A DNA stretch of 64,000 bases from Streptomyces harbinensis (GCF_900116145.1 NZ_FPAB01000006.1:124001-188000); one strand, 5' to 3'. Positions 1 to 8,616 are shown, numbered from the stretch's first letter. Notes: a model not told the origin generated them from the sequence alone. Translations and numbers: made by a program.

Positions 1-28
1 ACCGATGGACGAGATGCGAGGAGGTCCC

Positions 29-907
29 ATGACGGTTGTCGTCACCACCCCCACCGGACAGGTCGGGTCGCGGGTGGTCGGGTTGCTGCTTCAGGCCGGG
101 GTGCGGCCGCGGGTGCTGGTACGCGATCCGGCGCGACTGGCGCCTGGGGTCCGGGACCGGGTGGAGGTGCGGCGCGGTGATCTGACCGACGCCGATTTCG
201 TGGCCGGGGCGATGGCGGGGGCCACGGCCGCGTTCCTCGTCGATCCGACCCCGCACGCGGTCGAGGACCCGGTGGGTACGTCGCGCCGCACCGGCGCCGG
301 GCTGGCGCGGGCGGTACGGGAGAACGGGGTGGGGCGGGTGGTGTTCCTCAGCAGCGGCGGGGCGGAGCTGCGGCACGGCGCCGGGCACATCGACGGACTG
401 GCCGCGATCGAGGAGCAGCTGGACGCCACCGGCGCCGACGTCACGCATCTGCGGTGCGGCTACTTCTACCCGAACCTGCTGCTCTCCCTGGAGGAACTGG
501 CGGCCGGGGAGCTGAGCACGGCGGGCGACCCGGACCGTCCGCAGCCATGGGTGGACCCGCGTGACATCGGGGAGGTGGCGGCGGCCCGGTTGCTGAGCGA
601 TGCCTGGCGCGGGCGGGTGGTGCAGGGCGTGCACGGTCCCGAGGACCTGTCATGGCGGCAGGTCGCGCGGACGCTGACGGGGGCGCTCGGGCGCGGGATC
701 CGGCTGCGCGTGGTGTCGGACGACGAGGTGCGGGCGGCGCTGGGCGGGGCGGGGCTGCCGCCGGGCGCGATCGAGGGGATCGTCGGGATGACGGCGGGCA
801 CCCGCGGGCTCACTCCGGAGCCGCCCCGGGACGTGCTCACCACCACCCCGACCACGCTCGCCGGCTGGGCGTACGCCCGGCTGCGGCCGCGGCTGGACGT
901 GCGCTGA
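29..907 (+). CDS. NmrA-like NAD(P)-binding oxidoreductase
   Basis: 292-residue Rossmann protein of the atypical SDR (NmrA/NAD(P)H-binding) family. The N-terminus shows the glycine-rich dinucleotide motif TPTGQVGSRVV at about residues 6-16, followed by an Arg-rich stretch (VLVRDPARL) that usually selects NADP(H). Members act as small-molecule reductases such as azoreductase or quinone reductase, or as redox-sensing proteins; the substrate cannot be read from sequence. I chose the ATG at 29 because a GAGGAGG-type ribosome site ends just before it; an in-frame ATG at 5 lacks one. A strong hairpin follows the stop directly. It appears to be a single-gene transcript, although the sequence upstream lies outside the window. 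Cytoplasmic. Confidence 0.85.
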   Translation: MTVVVTTPTGQVGSRVVGLLLQAGVRPRVLVRDPARLAPGVRDRVEVRRGDLTDADFVAGAMAGATAAFLVDPTPHAVEDPVGTSRRTGAGLARAVRENGVGRVVFLSSGGAELRHGAGHIDGLAAIEEQLDATGADVTHLRCGYFYPNLLLSLEELAAGELSTAGDPDRPQPWVDPRDIGEVAAARLLSDAWRGRVVQGVHGPEDLSWRQVARTLTGALGRGIRLRVVSDDEVRAALGGAGLPPGAIEGIVGMTAGTRGLTPEPPRDVLTTTPTTLAGWAYARLRPRLDVR

Positions 908-930
908 CCCCCGCGCTCGCCGCGCGGGGG
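908..930 (+). terminator. Hairpin terminator after the NmrA-like gene
   Basis: Perfect 9-bp stem CCCCCGCGC / GCGCGGGGG with a 5-nt loop, starting one base after the stop codon at 907. There is no U-tract, as is usual in streptomycetes. It lies between convergent genes, so it may also stop leftward transcription. Confidence 0.6.
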
Positions 931-1003
931 CGGCGGGCCGGGGGTGTGGGACCGCGCGGGGCGGTGGGGAGCCGATCCGTGCGCGGCGGGGCCGCGCGGG
1001 CGG

Positions 1004-1282
1004 TCAGCTCTGCTTGCCGCTCGGCTGCTTCTTGCGGTCGCCGAGGATCACCAGGCCGGTGATCAGGGCGAACAGCGCGATGGGGGCGGCCACGAACAGG
1101 CCCAGGGTCTCGATGGCGCTCAGGCCCGGGCCCGGGTCGTCGCCGTCCTCCCGGTGCGCCGCCTGGGCGAGCGGGGAGGTCATGAGCAGCATCAGCAGCG
1201 TGCCGGCCGTGAGGGCTCCGGCGCGCAGACCGTGCCTGCTCGCCTGCTTCTGCCCACGGGCGTTCTTGTTCGCGTTCACCAC
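1004..1282 (-). CDS. Small secreted or membrane-anchored protein, function unknown
   Basis: About 92 residues. The sequence shows a basic N-terminus, then a hydrophobic stretch ending in a signal-peptidase-like AQA-A site (around LMTSPLAQAAH), a short acidic Pro/Gly segment, a second hydrophobic helix (LFVAAPIALFALITGLVIL) and a basic tail (DRKKQPSGK). This predicts either a cleaved precursor with a single C-terminal membrane anchor or a two-span hairpin. Start is GTG at 1282 or the adjacent GTG at 1279, behind a GGGGG tract; a longer reading to 1321 adds an unlikely Cys-containing leader. I recognise no named family. No operon partner: the next leftward gene upstream is about 60 nt away. Confidence 0.6.
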   Translation of the reverse strand: MVNANKNARGQKQASRHGLRAGALTAGTLLMLLMTSPLAQAAHREDGDDPGPGLSAIETLGLFVAAPIALFALITGLVILGDRKKQPSGKQS

Positions 1283-1343
1283 GCCCCCACAGTAACGAAC
1301 CCCTTCCGGGCCTTCTCCCACGCCCCCGCCGTTTCGTACCGGA

Positions 1344-1634
1344 TCAGTGCGGATCGGCGTGCGTGAGCCCGGCGGTCGGCTCGGAGGTCAGGGGCAGCTC
1401 GGCGGCGGACAGTGGCTGCTCGGAGGTGAGCGGGGTGGTACCGGCGGGTGCGGGTTCGCTGGTCAGCGGCGGGTCCAGGGCGCGGGCGGCGGCGTCGGGG
1501 TCGGTCAGCTCGGACAGGTCGAACTCACCGGTCTCGTCCCACGGCATGGGGGGCAGCTCGTCCTGCGGGACGGCGGGCTCCCCGATCAGCGCGGGCGGAA
1601 AGGGGGCGACGGCGGGTTTGCTGGGTGCGGCCAC
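1344..1634 (-). CDS. Hypothetical acidic, Pro-rich small protein with PLTSE repeats
   Basis: About 96 residues, strongly Pro/Ala/Glu-rich, with no membrane segment or known domain. The C-terminal half contains three spaced copies of a PLTSE(P/Q) hexapeptide, each separated by Ala/Pro-rich sequence. A central, more ordered-looking acidic stretch reads PMPWDETGEFDLSELTDPD and could be a short binding motif. I chose the GTG at 1634 because GGAG lies 8 nt upstream; the GTG at 1652 is an alternative. Coding character rests on GC3 bias and the absence of a better frame, so the gene is plausible but not certain. Confidence 0.45.
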   Translation of the reverse strand: MAAPSKPAVAPFPPALIGEPAVPQDELPPMPWDETGEFDLSELTDPDAAARALDPPLTSEPAPAGTTPLTSEQPLSAAELPLTSEPTAGLTHADPH

Positions 1635-1787
1635 GGGCCTCACTCCGTTCACGGGCGGTAACGCGGACTTCGGTGCCCTCGTTGCCCTACCCAGTCAACG
1701 CCACCCCATCCGTCCCCGCGACCGGAATTGCGGGAAAGCGAGCGATATCACCCACGGTCGGCGAAAAGATTTGCGGTCGGCCCGGGG

Positions 1788-2327
1788 TCAGGCGGAGGAC
1801 CGTCCCTCGATCCGGGCCAGTGCGTCGTCCGCGCCGTACGGCTGGAGATACGGCAGCCACCGCGGATCGCGGTGGCCGGTACCGATGATGCGCCAGGCGA
1901 GACCGGACGGCGGCCCCGGCTTGTGGCGCAGCCGCCAGCCCAGCTCGGCGACCTGCCGGTCGGCCTTGATGTGGTTGCAGCTGCGGCAGGCGGCGACCAC
2001 GTTGTCCCAGGCGTGCGCGCCGCCCCGGCTGCGCGGGATCACGTGGTCGACGCTGGTGGCGACAGCGCCGCAGTACGCGCACCGGCCGCCGTCCCGGGCG
2101 AACAGCGCCCGGCGGGTCAGGGGCACGGCGCCCCGGTAGGGGACACGCACGAACCGTTTGAGCCGCACCACGCTGGGGGCGGGTATGGCGTGGGTGGCGC
2201 TGCGCATGAGGGCGTCCGAGTCCTCCAGACTCACCGCCTTGTCGTTGAGCAGCAGGATGAGCGCGCGGCGGATGGGGACGACGCCGAGAGGTTCGTACGA
2301 GGCGTTGAGGACCAGGACTTGTGGCAC
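1788..2327 (-). CDS. HNH endonuclease family protein
   Basis: 179 residues. The HNH core is clear: a Cys pair (RCAYCGA), then SVDHVIPRSRGG with the catalytic His, and a second Cys pair in ACRSCNHIKADR. The four cysteines form the structural zinc site of the McrA-like HNH fold, and the DH motif together with the N/H in CNHIK supplies metal binding. The N-terminal half (VLNASYEPLGVVPIRRAL) is typical of the actinobacterial chromosomal HNH family, whose role is not settled and need not be restriction. Start is GTG at 2327, behind GGAGGG; the upstream in-frame extension to 2450 is not supported. Divergent from the MscS gene and not beside a methyltransferase, so a restriction system is unlikely. 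Confidence 0.85.
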   Translation of the reverse strand: MPQVLVLNASYEPLGVVPIRRALILLLNDKAVSLEDSDALMRSATHAIPAPSVVRLKRFVRVPYRGAVPLTRRALFARDGGRCAYCGAVATSVDHVIPRSRGGAHAWDNVVAACRSCNHIKADRQVAELGWRLRHKPGPPSGLAWRIIGTGHRDPRWLPYLQPYGADDALARIEGRSSA

Positions 2328-2518
2328 GGATGCCCTCCAGTTCCGTCGGCGGCACGTGGCTCGCGCCGGGACGATCTCCCACAGTGTGTCCCGGCCACGG
2401 GGGATGGCGCCACCACGGACCGGTAATACACCGATGGTGTCATTCGCCACACCCGCCCCGTCCTGACCGTTTTTCCCCGGCGTCCCGGGGTGCGCGGCGC
2501 GATTACGGTGGACGGGTG

Positions 2519-3427
2519 ATGAGGGAGCACTGGGAAGCCTGGCTGGGCACGGGCCTGCGGATCGCGCTGATCGTGGTGATAGCCCTCGTGCTGCGCGTGG
2601 TCGTGCGCCGGTCGATCAGCCGGCTGATCAAGCGCATGCACCGGGACGACAAGCGCCGCGCCGGCAGCCCCTCGCGCGGCTCCGCCCTGCTGGCCAACCC
2701 CGAGCGGCGCATCCAGCGCGCCGCCGCCATCGGCTCGGTGCTGCGCTCGGCCGCCTCCGTCCTGGTGCTGGGCACGGCGGCGCTGATGGTGCTCTCCCAG
2801 CTGAGCATCGAGCTGGGCCCCCTGGTGGCCAGCGCCGGGATCCTCGGGGTGGCGATCGGCTTCGGCGCCCGCAACCTGGTCACCGACGTGCTCAGCGGCA
2901 TGTTCATGCTGCTGGAGGACCAGTACGGGGTCGGCGACCGGATCGACGCCGGCGAGGCGAGCGGCACCGTGGTCGAGATCGGGCTGCGGGTCACCACGCT
3001 GCGCGCCGACAGCGGCGAGCTGTGGTACGTGCGCAACGGCGAGATCAAGCGGGTCGCCAACCTCAGCCAGGGCTGGGCCACCGCGCAGCTGGACGTCGAG
3101 GTGCGGGCCGAGGCCGACTACGCGCAGGTGCACAAGGTGATCACCACCGTCGGCGAGGAGCTGCACGGCGGCGGACCGCCCTGGGACGAGCTGCTGTGGG
3201 AGCCGCTGGAGGTCCTGGGCCTGGAGTCGGTGTCGATGGACACCATGGTGGTACGGGCCAAGGGCAAGGTCGCGCCCGGCAAGGCCGCCACCGTCGAGCG
3301 CGAGCTGCGCCGCCGCGTCAAGGAGGCGCTGGACGCCGCCGGGATCGCGCAGGTGGACCCGGCCGCCGTCACGCTGGAGAAGCTCCGAGCTGCGCCCCCG
3401 GGAACGCTCCGTAACACTGAGGGGTGA
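2519..3427 (+). CDS. Small-conductance mechanosensitive channel (MscS family)
   Basis: 302 residues. The sequence shows one N-terminal helix (about residues 8-25), a basic loop, and then two helices (about 75-140) leading into the Gly/Ala-rich pore helix typical of MscS (SAGILGVAIGFGARNLVTDV). The conserved beta-domain start follows (LLEDQYGVGDRI), then the cytoplasmic vestibule with TTLRADSGELWYVRNGEI. It would sit in the plasma membrane and open under turgor stress to release solutes. An ATG at 2519 is directly preceded by an in-frame GTG at 2516; neither has a strong ribosome site. The oxidoreductase gene follows after 31 nt with its own ribosome site. Confidence 0.88.
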   Translation: MREHWEAWLGTGLRIALIVVIALVLRVVVRRSISRLIKRMHRDDKRRAGSPSRGSALLANPERRIQRAAAIGSVLRSAASVLVLGTAALMVLSQLSIELGPLVASAGILGVAIGFGARNLVTDVLSGMFMLLEDQYGVGDRIDAGEASGTVVEIGLRVTTLRADSGELWYVRNGEIKRVANLSQGWATAQLDVEVRAEADYAQVHKVITTVGEELHGGGPPWDELLWEPLEVLGLESVSMDTMVVRAKGKVAPGKAATVERELRRRVKEALDAAGIAQVDPAAVTLEKLRAAPPGTLRNTEG

Positions 3428-3458
3428 GGAGCGAAGCGACCTGGGAGGCGATTCCACG

Positions 3459-4367
3459 ATGCGCGCACTGACGTACACGGATTACGACGACCCCTCGGTG
3501 CTGCGGGTCACCGACCAGCCCGAGCCGCACGCCGGACCCGGCCAGGTCCGTATCGCGGTGCACGCGGCGGCGGTGAACCCGATCGACTGGAAGATCAGGC
3601 GCGGACTGTTCGACGACACCTCCCCGCTCGCCTTCCCCGCGATCCCCGGCTCGGACGCCTCCGGCGTGGTCGACGAGGTCGGCCCCGGGGTGGCCGGGGT
3701 GTCGGTCGGCGACGAGGTGTTCGGCTCCGGGCGCAGCGCCTCCGCGCAGTACGCGGTGCTCGACCACTACACGGTGAAGCCGCCCGAGCTGACCTGGGAG
3801 CAGGCGTCCGGGCTGCCGATGGCCACCGAGACCGCGCGGCGCGCGCTCGGACTGCTCGGGCTGCGGGCAGGCCAGACGCTGCTGATCGAGGGCGCGGCCG
3901 GCGGCACCGGCAGCGCGGCGGCGCAGTTCGCGATCGCCGACGGCCTCACCGTCATCGGCACCGCCAGCGACCGCAACCAGGACTATCTGCGCTCGCTGGG
4001 GGTGCGGCCCACCACGTACGGGGCCGGGCTGAAGGACCGGGTGGCGCGGCTGGCGCCGGACGGGGTGGACGGGGTCTTCGACACGGCCGGCTCCGGCTCG
4101 CTGCCCGAGCTGATCGAGATCGCCGGCGATCCGGGCCGGGTGGTGACCATCGCGGACTTCTCGGCGCCGCAGTACGGGGCGCGGGTCACCTCCGCGATGT
4201 CGGACGACCCGGCGTACGACGCGCTGCCGCAGGCGGCCGAACTGGCCCGGGAGGGGCGGTTCACGGTGGCCATCGACTCGGAGTACCCGCTGGACGCCGG
4301 CGCCAAGGCGCACGAGCGCAGCGAGGGCGGCCATGTGCGCGGGAAGATCGTGCTGAAGGTCTGGTGA
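3459..4367 (+). CDS. Zinc-independent NADP-dependent quinone oxidoreductase (MDR family)
   Basis: 302 residues, the usual length for the quinone-oxidoreductase branch of the medium-chain dehydrogenase superfamily. The N-terminal GroES-like domain contains AAAVNPIDWKIRRG and PGSDASGVVDEVG; the zinc ligands of alcohol dehydrogenases are absent. The cofactor domain carries EGAAGGTGSAAAQFA, the expected NADP-binding glycine motif. It probably reduces quinones or alpha,beta-unsaturated carbonyls with NADPH in the cytoplasm. GGGAGG is well placed before the ATG. It follows the MscS gene closely and a GNAT gene comes after 21 nt, so a loose transcription unit is possible. Confidence 0.88.
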   Translation: MRALTYTDYDDPSVLRVTDQPEPHAGPGQVRIAVHAAAVNPIDWKIRRGLFDDTSPLAFPAIPGSDASGVVDEVGPGVAGVSVGDEVFGSGRSASAQYAVLDHYTVKPPELTWEQASGLPMATETARRALGLLGLRAGQTLLIEGAAGGTGSAAAQFAIADGLTVIGTASDRNQDYLRSLGVRPTTYGAGLKDRVARLAPDGVDGVFDTAGSGSLPELIEIAGDPGRVVTIADFSAPQYGARVTSAMSDDPAYDALPQAAELAREGRFTVAIDSEYPLDAGAKAHERSEGGHVRGKIVLKVW

Positions 4368-4388
4368 CCCACCGGGGCGGGTCCGAGA

Positions 4389-5036
4389 ATGATCCGCATG
4401 ACACGCACTGCTGGGGATGTACGGATCCGCCCCTACCGGCCCAGAGACGCCGTGGACGCGGCGGCACTGCGGCGGATCTGTGTACGCACCGGGGAACTGG
4501 GCGGGGACGCCCGGGGCCACTTCCACGACCCGGGCGTCCTGCCCGCGCTCTTCGCCACCCCGTACGCCGAACTCGACACCGGCCTGGCCTTCGTGGCGGA
4601 CGACGGCGACCCGGACGGGCCGATCGGCTACATCGTGGGCGCGCCCGACACCGAGGCGTACTACCGCGACTTCCGGGCCCGGTGGCTGCCGCGGATACGC
4701 GACCGCTTCCCGGTGCTGCCCGGCCGCACGGACCGGGACGGGGAGTTGCGCGCGCTGCTGCACGAGCCGGAGCGCATGATCGACGCCGAGGTGGTGCGGG
4801 AGTACCCGGCACACCTGCACATCGACCTGCTGCCGCACGGGCAGCGGCGCGGTCTGGGCACCCGGCTGATGACGGCGTACCGCGACGCGCTGCGCGAGCG
4901 CGGCGTCCCGGGCCTGCATCTGGCGATGAACCCGGCGAACGCCGCCGCGCACGCGTTCTACCTGCGGTACGGCTTCCGTACGCTGCGCGAGCCGAGCGAG
5001 GAGAGCCCGGTGCTGCTGCTGGGGCTGCGGCTCTAA
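4389..5036 (+). CDS. GNAT-family N-acetyltransferase
   Basis: 215 residues. The GNAT fold is recognisable from the N-terminal IRPYRPRDAVDAAAL, the middle strands (PIGYIVGAPDTEAYYRDF) and the acetyl-CoA pyrophosphate loop HGQRRGLGTRLMTA, which matches the Q/RxxGxG/A motif. It ends in MNPANAAAHAFYLRYGF, the typical motif B. The central insert HIDLLPHGQ after a region with EYPAHLH is characteristic of the longer actinobacterial GNATs. The substrate is unknown. Start is ATG at 4389 with a second ATG at 4398; no clear ribosome site favours either. Its stop overlaps that of the next, convergent GNAT gene by 4 nt. Confidence 0.85.
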   Translation: MIRMTRTAGDVRIRPYRPRDAVDAAALRRICVRTGELGGDARGHFHDPGVLPALFATPYAELDTGLAFVADDGDPDGPIGYIVGAPDTEAYYRDFRARWLPRIRDRFPVLPGRTDRDGELRALLHEPERMIDAEVVREYPAHLHIDLLPHGQRRGLGTRLMTAYRDALRERGVPGLHLAMNPANAAAHAFYLRYGFRTLREPSEESPVLLLGLRL

Positions 5037-5608
5037 CCGGGCGGCGCGTCCTGCGGGTACCGCTCCCAGGTGAGCAGGGTGACGGGGCGGCCCCTGATCT
5101 CGCGGTGCAGCGGCGGGTCGGGGGCCACCACGAAGCCGGCGGCGCGGGCGACGGCGTTGGAGGGGGCGTTCTCCGGCTCGATCCGCAGGATCACCCGGCG
5201 CACGGCCAGCTCGCGCAGCGCGTACTCGGCGAGCACCCGCACCGCGCGCGCCGCCAGGCCCCGGCCCCGGTGGGCGGGCCCGACGGTGTAGCCCAGCTCG
5301 GCCTCGCGCGGGGCGTCCGGGTTGGGGAAGAGCACCACCTCGCCGAGCGGGGTGCGGCCGTCGACGGTGATGGCCAGCTGGACCCGGCGGCCCTCGGCCC
5401 GGTGATCGAACGCCTTGGCGAGGTAGTCGTGCGCCGCCTCCAGGTCGAACGGGGAACGCAGCGGGGTGAAGCGGGCGATGTCCGGGTCGTCGAACAGCGC
5501 GACCATGGCCGCGCTGTCCTGCACCGTCCACTCCCGCAGCCGTACGCCGTGGCCGGCCGGCCGCAGCGGGGCCGGGGGCAGCTCGTATACGGATTCGTCG
5601 CCGGTCAT
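5033..5608 (-). CDS. RimJ/RimL-type GNAT acetyltransferase
   Basis: 191 residues. The Acetyltransf_3 pattern is evident: GVRLREWTVQDSAAMVALFDD near the N-terminus, PLGEVVLFPN, ELGYTVGPAHRGRGLAARAV with the acetyl-CoA-binding RGRGLA loop, then LRIEPENAPSNAVARAAGF. RimJ/RimL relatives acetylate protein N-termini or amino-sugar antibiotics; nothing here resolves which. I chose the ATG at 5608; an in-frame TTG at 5626 would add six residues without a better ribosome site. It converges with the unrelated GNAT at 4389-5036 (4-nt tail overlap). Confidence 0.83.
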   Translation of the reverse strand: MTGDESVYELPPAPLRPAGHGVRLREWTVQDSAAMVALFDDPDIARFTPLRSPFDLEAAHDYLAKAFDHRAEGRRVQLAITVDGRTPLGEVVLFPNPDAPREAELGYTVGPAHRGRGLAARAVRVLAEYALRELAVRRVILRIEPENAPSNAVARAAGFVVAPDPPLHREIRGRPVTLLTWERYPQDAPPG

Positions 5609-5671
5609 GCTGGTGATCTTGCCCAATGATCACCGATCTTGGAAGCGGTTGATCAGCGGAGGGAAACCGGC

Positions 5672-5711
5672 GCGGCGGCCGGCCGGAGGGTTCCGTCCGG
5701 CCGGCCGCCGC
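5672..5711 (-). terminator. Very strong hairpin terminator downstream of the cellulase gene
   Basis: Perfect 16-bp inverted repeat (5672-5687 / 5696-5711) of GCGGCGGCCGGCCGGA with an 8-nt loop. It lies just past the leftward cellulase stop at 5727 and before the leftward GNAT gene, isolating the two. No U-run. Confidence 0.75.
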
Positions 5712-5726
5712 ACCGGCGCGCGCGGG

Positions 5727-6806
5727 TCACACGCGGTCGCGGACCCAGATACCGGCCTCCTTCAGCGGGGCGGTGCCGCTGAACTGGCCGGCCGCGCAGG
5801 AGCCCTCGCGGAAGACGGCGCCCGAGCGCCAGTCGTCGGAGAAGTTCCAGTTGGTCCAGCCGATGCCCTTGGCGGCCATCAGGTCGAGGTAGCGCTGGGC
5901 GTTGGCGAAGTCGTTGGCCCCGTCGCCCGTGTAGTCCTGGGTGCCCCACTCGGTGACGAACACCGGCAGCTGGTCGGAGGCCCGGTCCAGGGCGGCGAGG
6001 TAGTTGTCGCGGTGCGAGGCGGCGTAGAAGTGGAAGGTGTACGCGATGTTCTCCGCGTCGACCGGGTTCGCGATGATCTCCCGCTCGTCGGAGCCCTCGG
6101 AGACGCCGAGCGAGGACCAGCCACGGGTGCCGACCAGCACGACGGCGTCCGGGGAGCCCGCCCTGACCACCGGGATCAGCTCCTCGGCATAGCTCTTGAT
6201 GCTCTGCCAGCTGACGCCGTTGGGCTCGTTGGCGATCTCGTACAGCAGGTTGTCCTGGTCGCCGTGGCGGTCGGTGATGTCGGTGAAGAACCGCTTCGCC
6301 AGGTCGGTGTTGGCGTTGGGGTCGCCGGGGGTGAGCATGTGCCAGTCGACGATCACGTACAGGCCGCGCGCGGTGGCCTGGTCGATGACGCGGCTCGCGA
6401 GGTCGGTGAAGTACTGCGGATCGGTCGCGTAGCCGTCCTCCTGGACGTAGGTGGACAGCCGCAGCACGCTCGCGCCCCAGTCGTGGGCGAGGGCGTCCAG
6501 GGACGCCTCGGTCAGGCAGTGCTCGAACCACTGGGTGCCGTGGCTGCTCATGCCGCGCAGCTGGACGGGGGTGCCGTCCTCGCCGCACAGCCGGGTGCCG
6601 CAGATCTCCAGGGCGCCGTGCTGCTGGTACGGGGTGACGGCCGACGGCTCGGGCCCGGTGGGGGCGGGCCCGTTCCCGGTGGAGGTCGCGGTGGCGGTGC
6701 CGCCGCCGAGCCAGAGGGCGGCGGCCGTACCGGCGGCGGTGAGCAGGGCGGCGAACGAGGCGAGCGCGCGGGTGGGGCGGGCCGGGCGGGATAACGAGCG
6801 GCTCAT
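5727..6806 (-). CDS. Secreted GH5 endo-beta-1,4-glucanase (cellulase)
   Basis: 359 residues. The N-terminus has an Arg-rich start (MSRSLSRPARP) and an Ala/Leu-rich signal segment, then a short Pro/Thr linker and the catalytic domain, beginning around GALEICGTRLCGEDG. Both GH5 glutamates are present: the acid/base in YEIANEPNG (E194) and the nucleophile in VFVTEWGTQ (E286). The motif RGMSSHGTQWF and the His-containing VIVDWHML are typical of the GH5_2 bacterial endoglucanases. No carbohydrate-binding module follows, so it is catalytic-domain-only. Start is ATG at 6806 behind GGAGAG; the frame stays open to 6881 without support. Upstream is a fair sigma-70-like promoter. I found no TGGGAGCGCTCCCA-type CebR site, so cellobiose control is not supported by sequence. 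Confidence 0.92.
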   Translation of the reverse strand: MSRSLSRPARPTRALASFAALLTAAGTAAALWLGGGTATATSTGNGPAPTGPEPSAVTPYQQHGALEICGTRLCGEDGTPVQLRGMSSHGTQWFEHCLTEASLDALAHDWGASVLRLSTYVQEDGYATDPQYFTDLASRVIDQATARGLYVIVDWHMLTPGDPNANTDLAKRFFTDITDRHGDQDNLLYEIANEPNGVSWQSIKSYAEELIPVVRAGSPDAVVLVGTRGWSSLGVSEGSDEREIIANPVDAENIAYTFHFYAASHRDNYLAALDRASDQLPVFVTEWGTQDYTGDGANDFANAQRYLDLMAAKGIGWTNWNFSDDWRSGAVFREGSCAAGQFSGTAPLKEAGIWVRDRV

Positions 6807-6852
6807 CGGATCTCTCCATTCGTGGTGGGGGGACGGAGAAAAGACCGATGCG

Positions 6853-6881
6853 ACGGTAGGTGCAACCTGACGGGTGGTCAA
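6853..6881 (-). promoter_or_regulatory. Candidate sigma-70-type promoter of the cellulase gene
   Basis: Read on the minus strand, TTGACC (6881-6876) and TACCGT (6858-6853) are separated by 17 nt, about 46 nt upstream of the start codon. Both hexamers match the housekeeping consensus at four or five positions. No palindromic operator was seen over it. Confidence 0.4.
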
Positions 6882-7053
6882 TGCGTGTCAGGGGATGACG
6901 GGACGGGCGACGGAGCGGGAACGGGGACGCGCGCCGGGCGGCCCGCGCGGAACAACATCGCGATCGCGACAAGATCCCCGCAAACCCTGTCTGGAATCCG
7001 TCCGGGCGGCCATACTTCTGGCCGTGGCCACACACGAGGGGGGAGGCCCGACC

Positions 7054-8556
7054 GTGACGCAGCCACCGCACTCCCCGGCGCGGCCCGGCCTGCCTCCACC
7101 CGGCCCGCCACCACCGGCCCTGCCGCCGGCTTCCCTGCCTGCCCCGCCGGCCGTACCGCCCGTACCGCCGCCCGCCCCGCCGGTGCCGCCCCGGCCGCCC
7201 GGCAGACCCCGGCTGTCGGACTGGGCGAAAGGGGTGCGCTCGCTGCGCGCGGCGGCCCGTACCGAACCCGGCCGGCTGCGGATCATCGGCGCGGCCGTGG
7301 TCGCCGCCCTGCTGCTGTTCGGCGCGGCCACCGCCTGGCAGATCGCCGACCGCGCCGAGGCCGCCGACACCCTCATCGACTCCAGCCAGCCGCTGAGCGC
7401 GGAGGCCGCCGACATCTACCGCTCGCTCGCGGACGCCAACACCAGCGCCGCCGTGGCGCTGCTGACCGGCACCGGCTCCGACCCGCAGGTACGGGAACGG
7501 TACGAGGAGCGCGTCGCCACCGCCGCCGCCCTGCTGACCCGGGCCGCGGCGCACACCGGCAACTCGCCCCGCGCGCAGGAACTGACCGCCGAGCTGAACG
7601 CCGAACTCCCGGTCTACACCGGCCTGGTGGAGACGGCCCGGGCCAACGACCGGCTGGGCCTGCCGCTGGGCGGCGCCTATCTGCGGTACGCCGACAGCCG
7701 GATGCAGGAGGTCCTGCTGCCGGCCGCCGCGTCGCTGTACGCGCTGGAGACCGAGCGTTTCCAGCACGATGCCCGGCGGGCCGCCGACTGGCCGTGGTTC
7801 TCGCTGGCCGCCGCCGGCCTCGCGCTGGCCGTCCTGGCCTGGGTCCAGCGCCGGCACTGGCTGCGTACCCACCGGGTGTTCAACCAGGGGCTGCTCGCGG
7901 CGACCGGGGCGGCGCTGGTGCTGCTGCTGTGGCTGACCGGCTCGCACACCCTGGCCCGGGCGGCGCTGCACGACGCGGACCGGGGCGGCGCGCAGTCGCT
8001 GAGCGCCCTCAACGACGCCTGGATCGCGGCGCTCCAGGCCCGCGGCGCCGAGGGCATGACCCTGGTGGCGCGCGGCTCGGGCACCGGGTTCGAGGAGAGC
8101 TACCAGGAACGCATGACCGAACTGGCGGGCCTGCCCGCCGGCAACGGGGAGAACGGCGCGGCCGACGGCGACGCGGCGGACACCCCGCAGGGGCGGCTCG
8201 GCACCGCCTGGCAGCTGGCCGACGACGAGGCCGGCCGGGCCCCCGTCGAGGCGGCCCACGCGGCGGTCGGCGAGTGGCGCGGGCTGCACGAGGAGGCCAG
8301 GCAGCGGGAGAATGCCGGGGAGTACCAGGAGGCGGTGGAACTGGTCATCGGCGAGGGTTCCACGGGGGAGGCCTTCGACCGGGTGGACGAGGCGCTGGCG
8401 CAGGCACTGGCGCACGAACAGGACCAGTTCACCCGGGCCGCCGAACGGGCCGTGACGGCCAGGACCGGGCTGCTGGTCGGCGCGCTGTCCCTGGCGGTAC
8501 TGGCGGCCGGCTGCGCCGTGCTGGGGATCAACCAGCGGCTGGCGGAGTACGGGTGA
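7054..8556 (+). CDS. GlnX-like four-helix membrane sensor protein of the PknG pathway
   Basis: 500 residues. Residues 1-50 are almost pure Pro/Ala and cytoplasmic. Helix 1 (about 75-97, IIGAAVVAALLLFGAATAW) leads to an extracytoplasmic helical domain. Helices 2 and 3 (about 247-298) flank a short basic loop (RRHWLRTHR). A second extracytoplasmic domain follows, then helix 4 (TGLLVGALSLAVLAAGCAVL). Two outward-facing helical domains fit mycobacterial GlnX, the membrane partner linking the Asp/Glu-binding protein GlnH to kinase PknG. The assignment rests on topology plus the neighbouring GlnH-like and PknG-like genes, not on a diagnostic motif. Start GTG at 7054 has a GGGGGGAGG site; a GTG at 7024 is less likely. 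First gene of the nine-gene operon. Confidence 0.72.
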   Translation: MTQPPHSPARPGLPPPGPPPPALPPASLPAPPAVPPVPPPAPPVPPRPPGRPRLSDWAKGVRSLRAAARTEPGRLRIIGAAVVAALLLFGAATAWQIADRAEAADTLIDSSQPLSAEAADIYRSLADANTSAAVALLTGTGSDPQVRERYEERVATAAALLTRAAAHTGNSPRAQELTAELNAELPVYTGLVETARANDRLGLPLGGAYLRYADSRMQEVLLPAAASLYALETERFQHDARRAADWPWFSLAAAGLALAVLAWVQRRHWLRTHRVFNQGLLAATGAALVLLLWLTGSHTLARAALHDADRGGAQSLSALNDAWIAALQARGAEGMTLVARGSGTGFEESYQERMTELAGLPAGNGENGAADGDAADTPQGRLGTAWQLADDEAGRAPVEAAHAAVGEWRGLHEEARQRENAGEYQEAVELVIGEGSTGEAFDRVDEALAQALAHEQDQFTRAAERAVTARTGLLVGALSLAVLAAGCAVLGINQRLAEYG

Positions 8557-8616
8557 GCGGGTGGGTGCGGGGGCGCGTGCGGGTGCGGGTGCGGCTGTGA
8601 GGGAGGAGGGACGACG

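Noticed and set aside
1788-2327. HNH protein as part of a restriction-modification or phage terminase module
   Set aside because: No methyltransferase, phage gene or second nuclease is nearby; it matches the common chromosomal actinobacterial HNH type.
2425-2441. ACACC-GAT-GGTGT inverted repeat between the HNH and MscS genes
   Set aside because: Arms are only 5 bp and no regulator gene is adjacent; not above chance.
3369-5633. 754-residue minus-strand frame over the quinone oxidoreductase and GNAT genes
   Set aside because: Shadow frame; the real minus-strand gene here is the shorter GNAT in another frame.
6807-7053. CebR-type operator for the cellulase gene
   Set aside because: No TGGGAGCGCTCCCA-like palindrome was found upstream.
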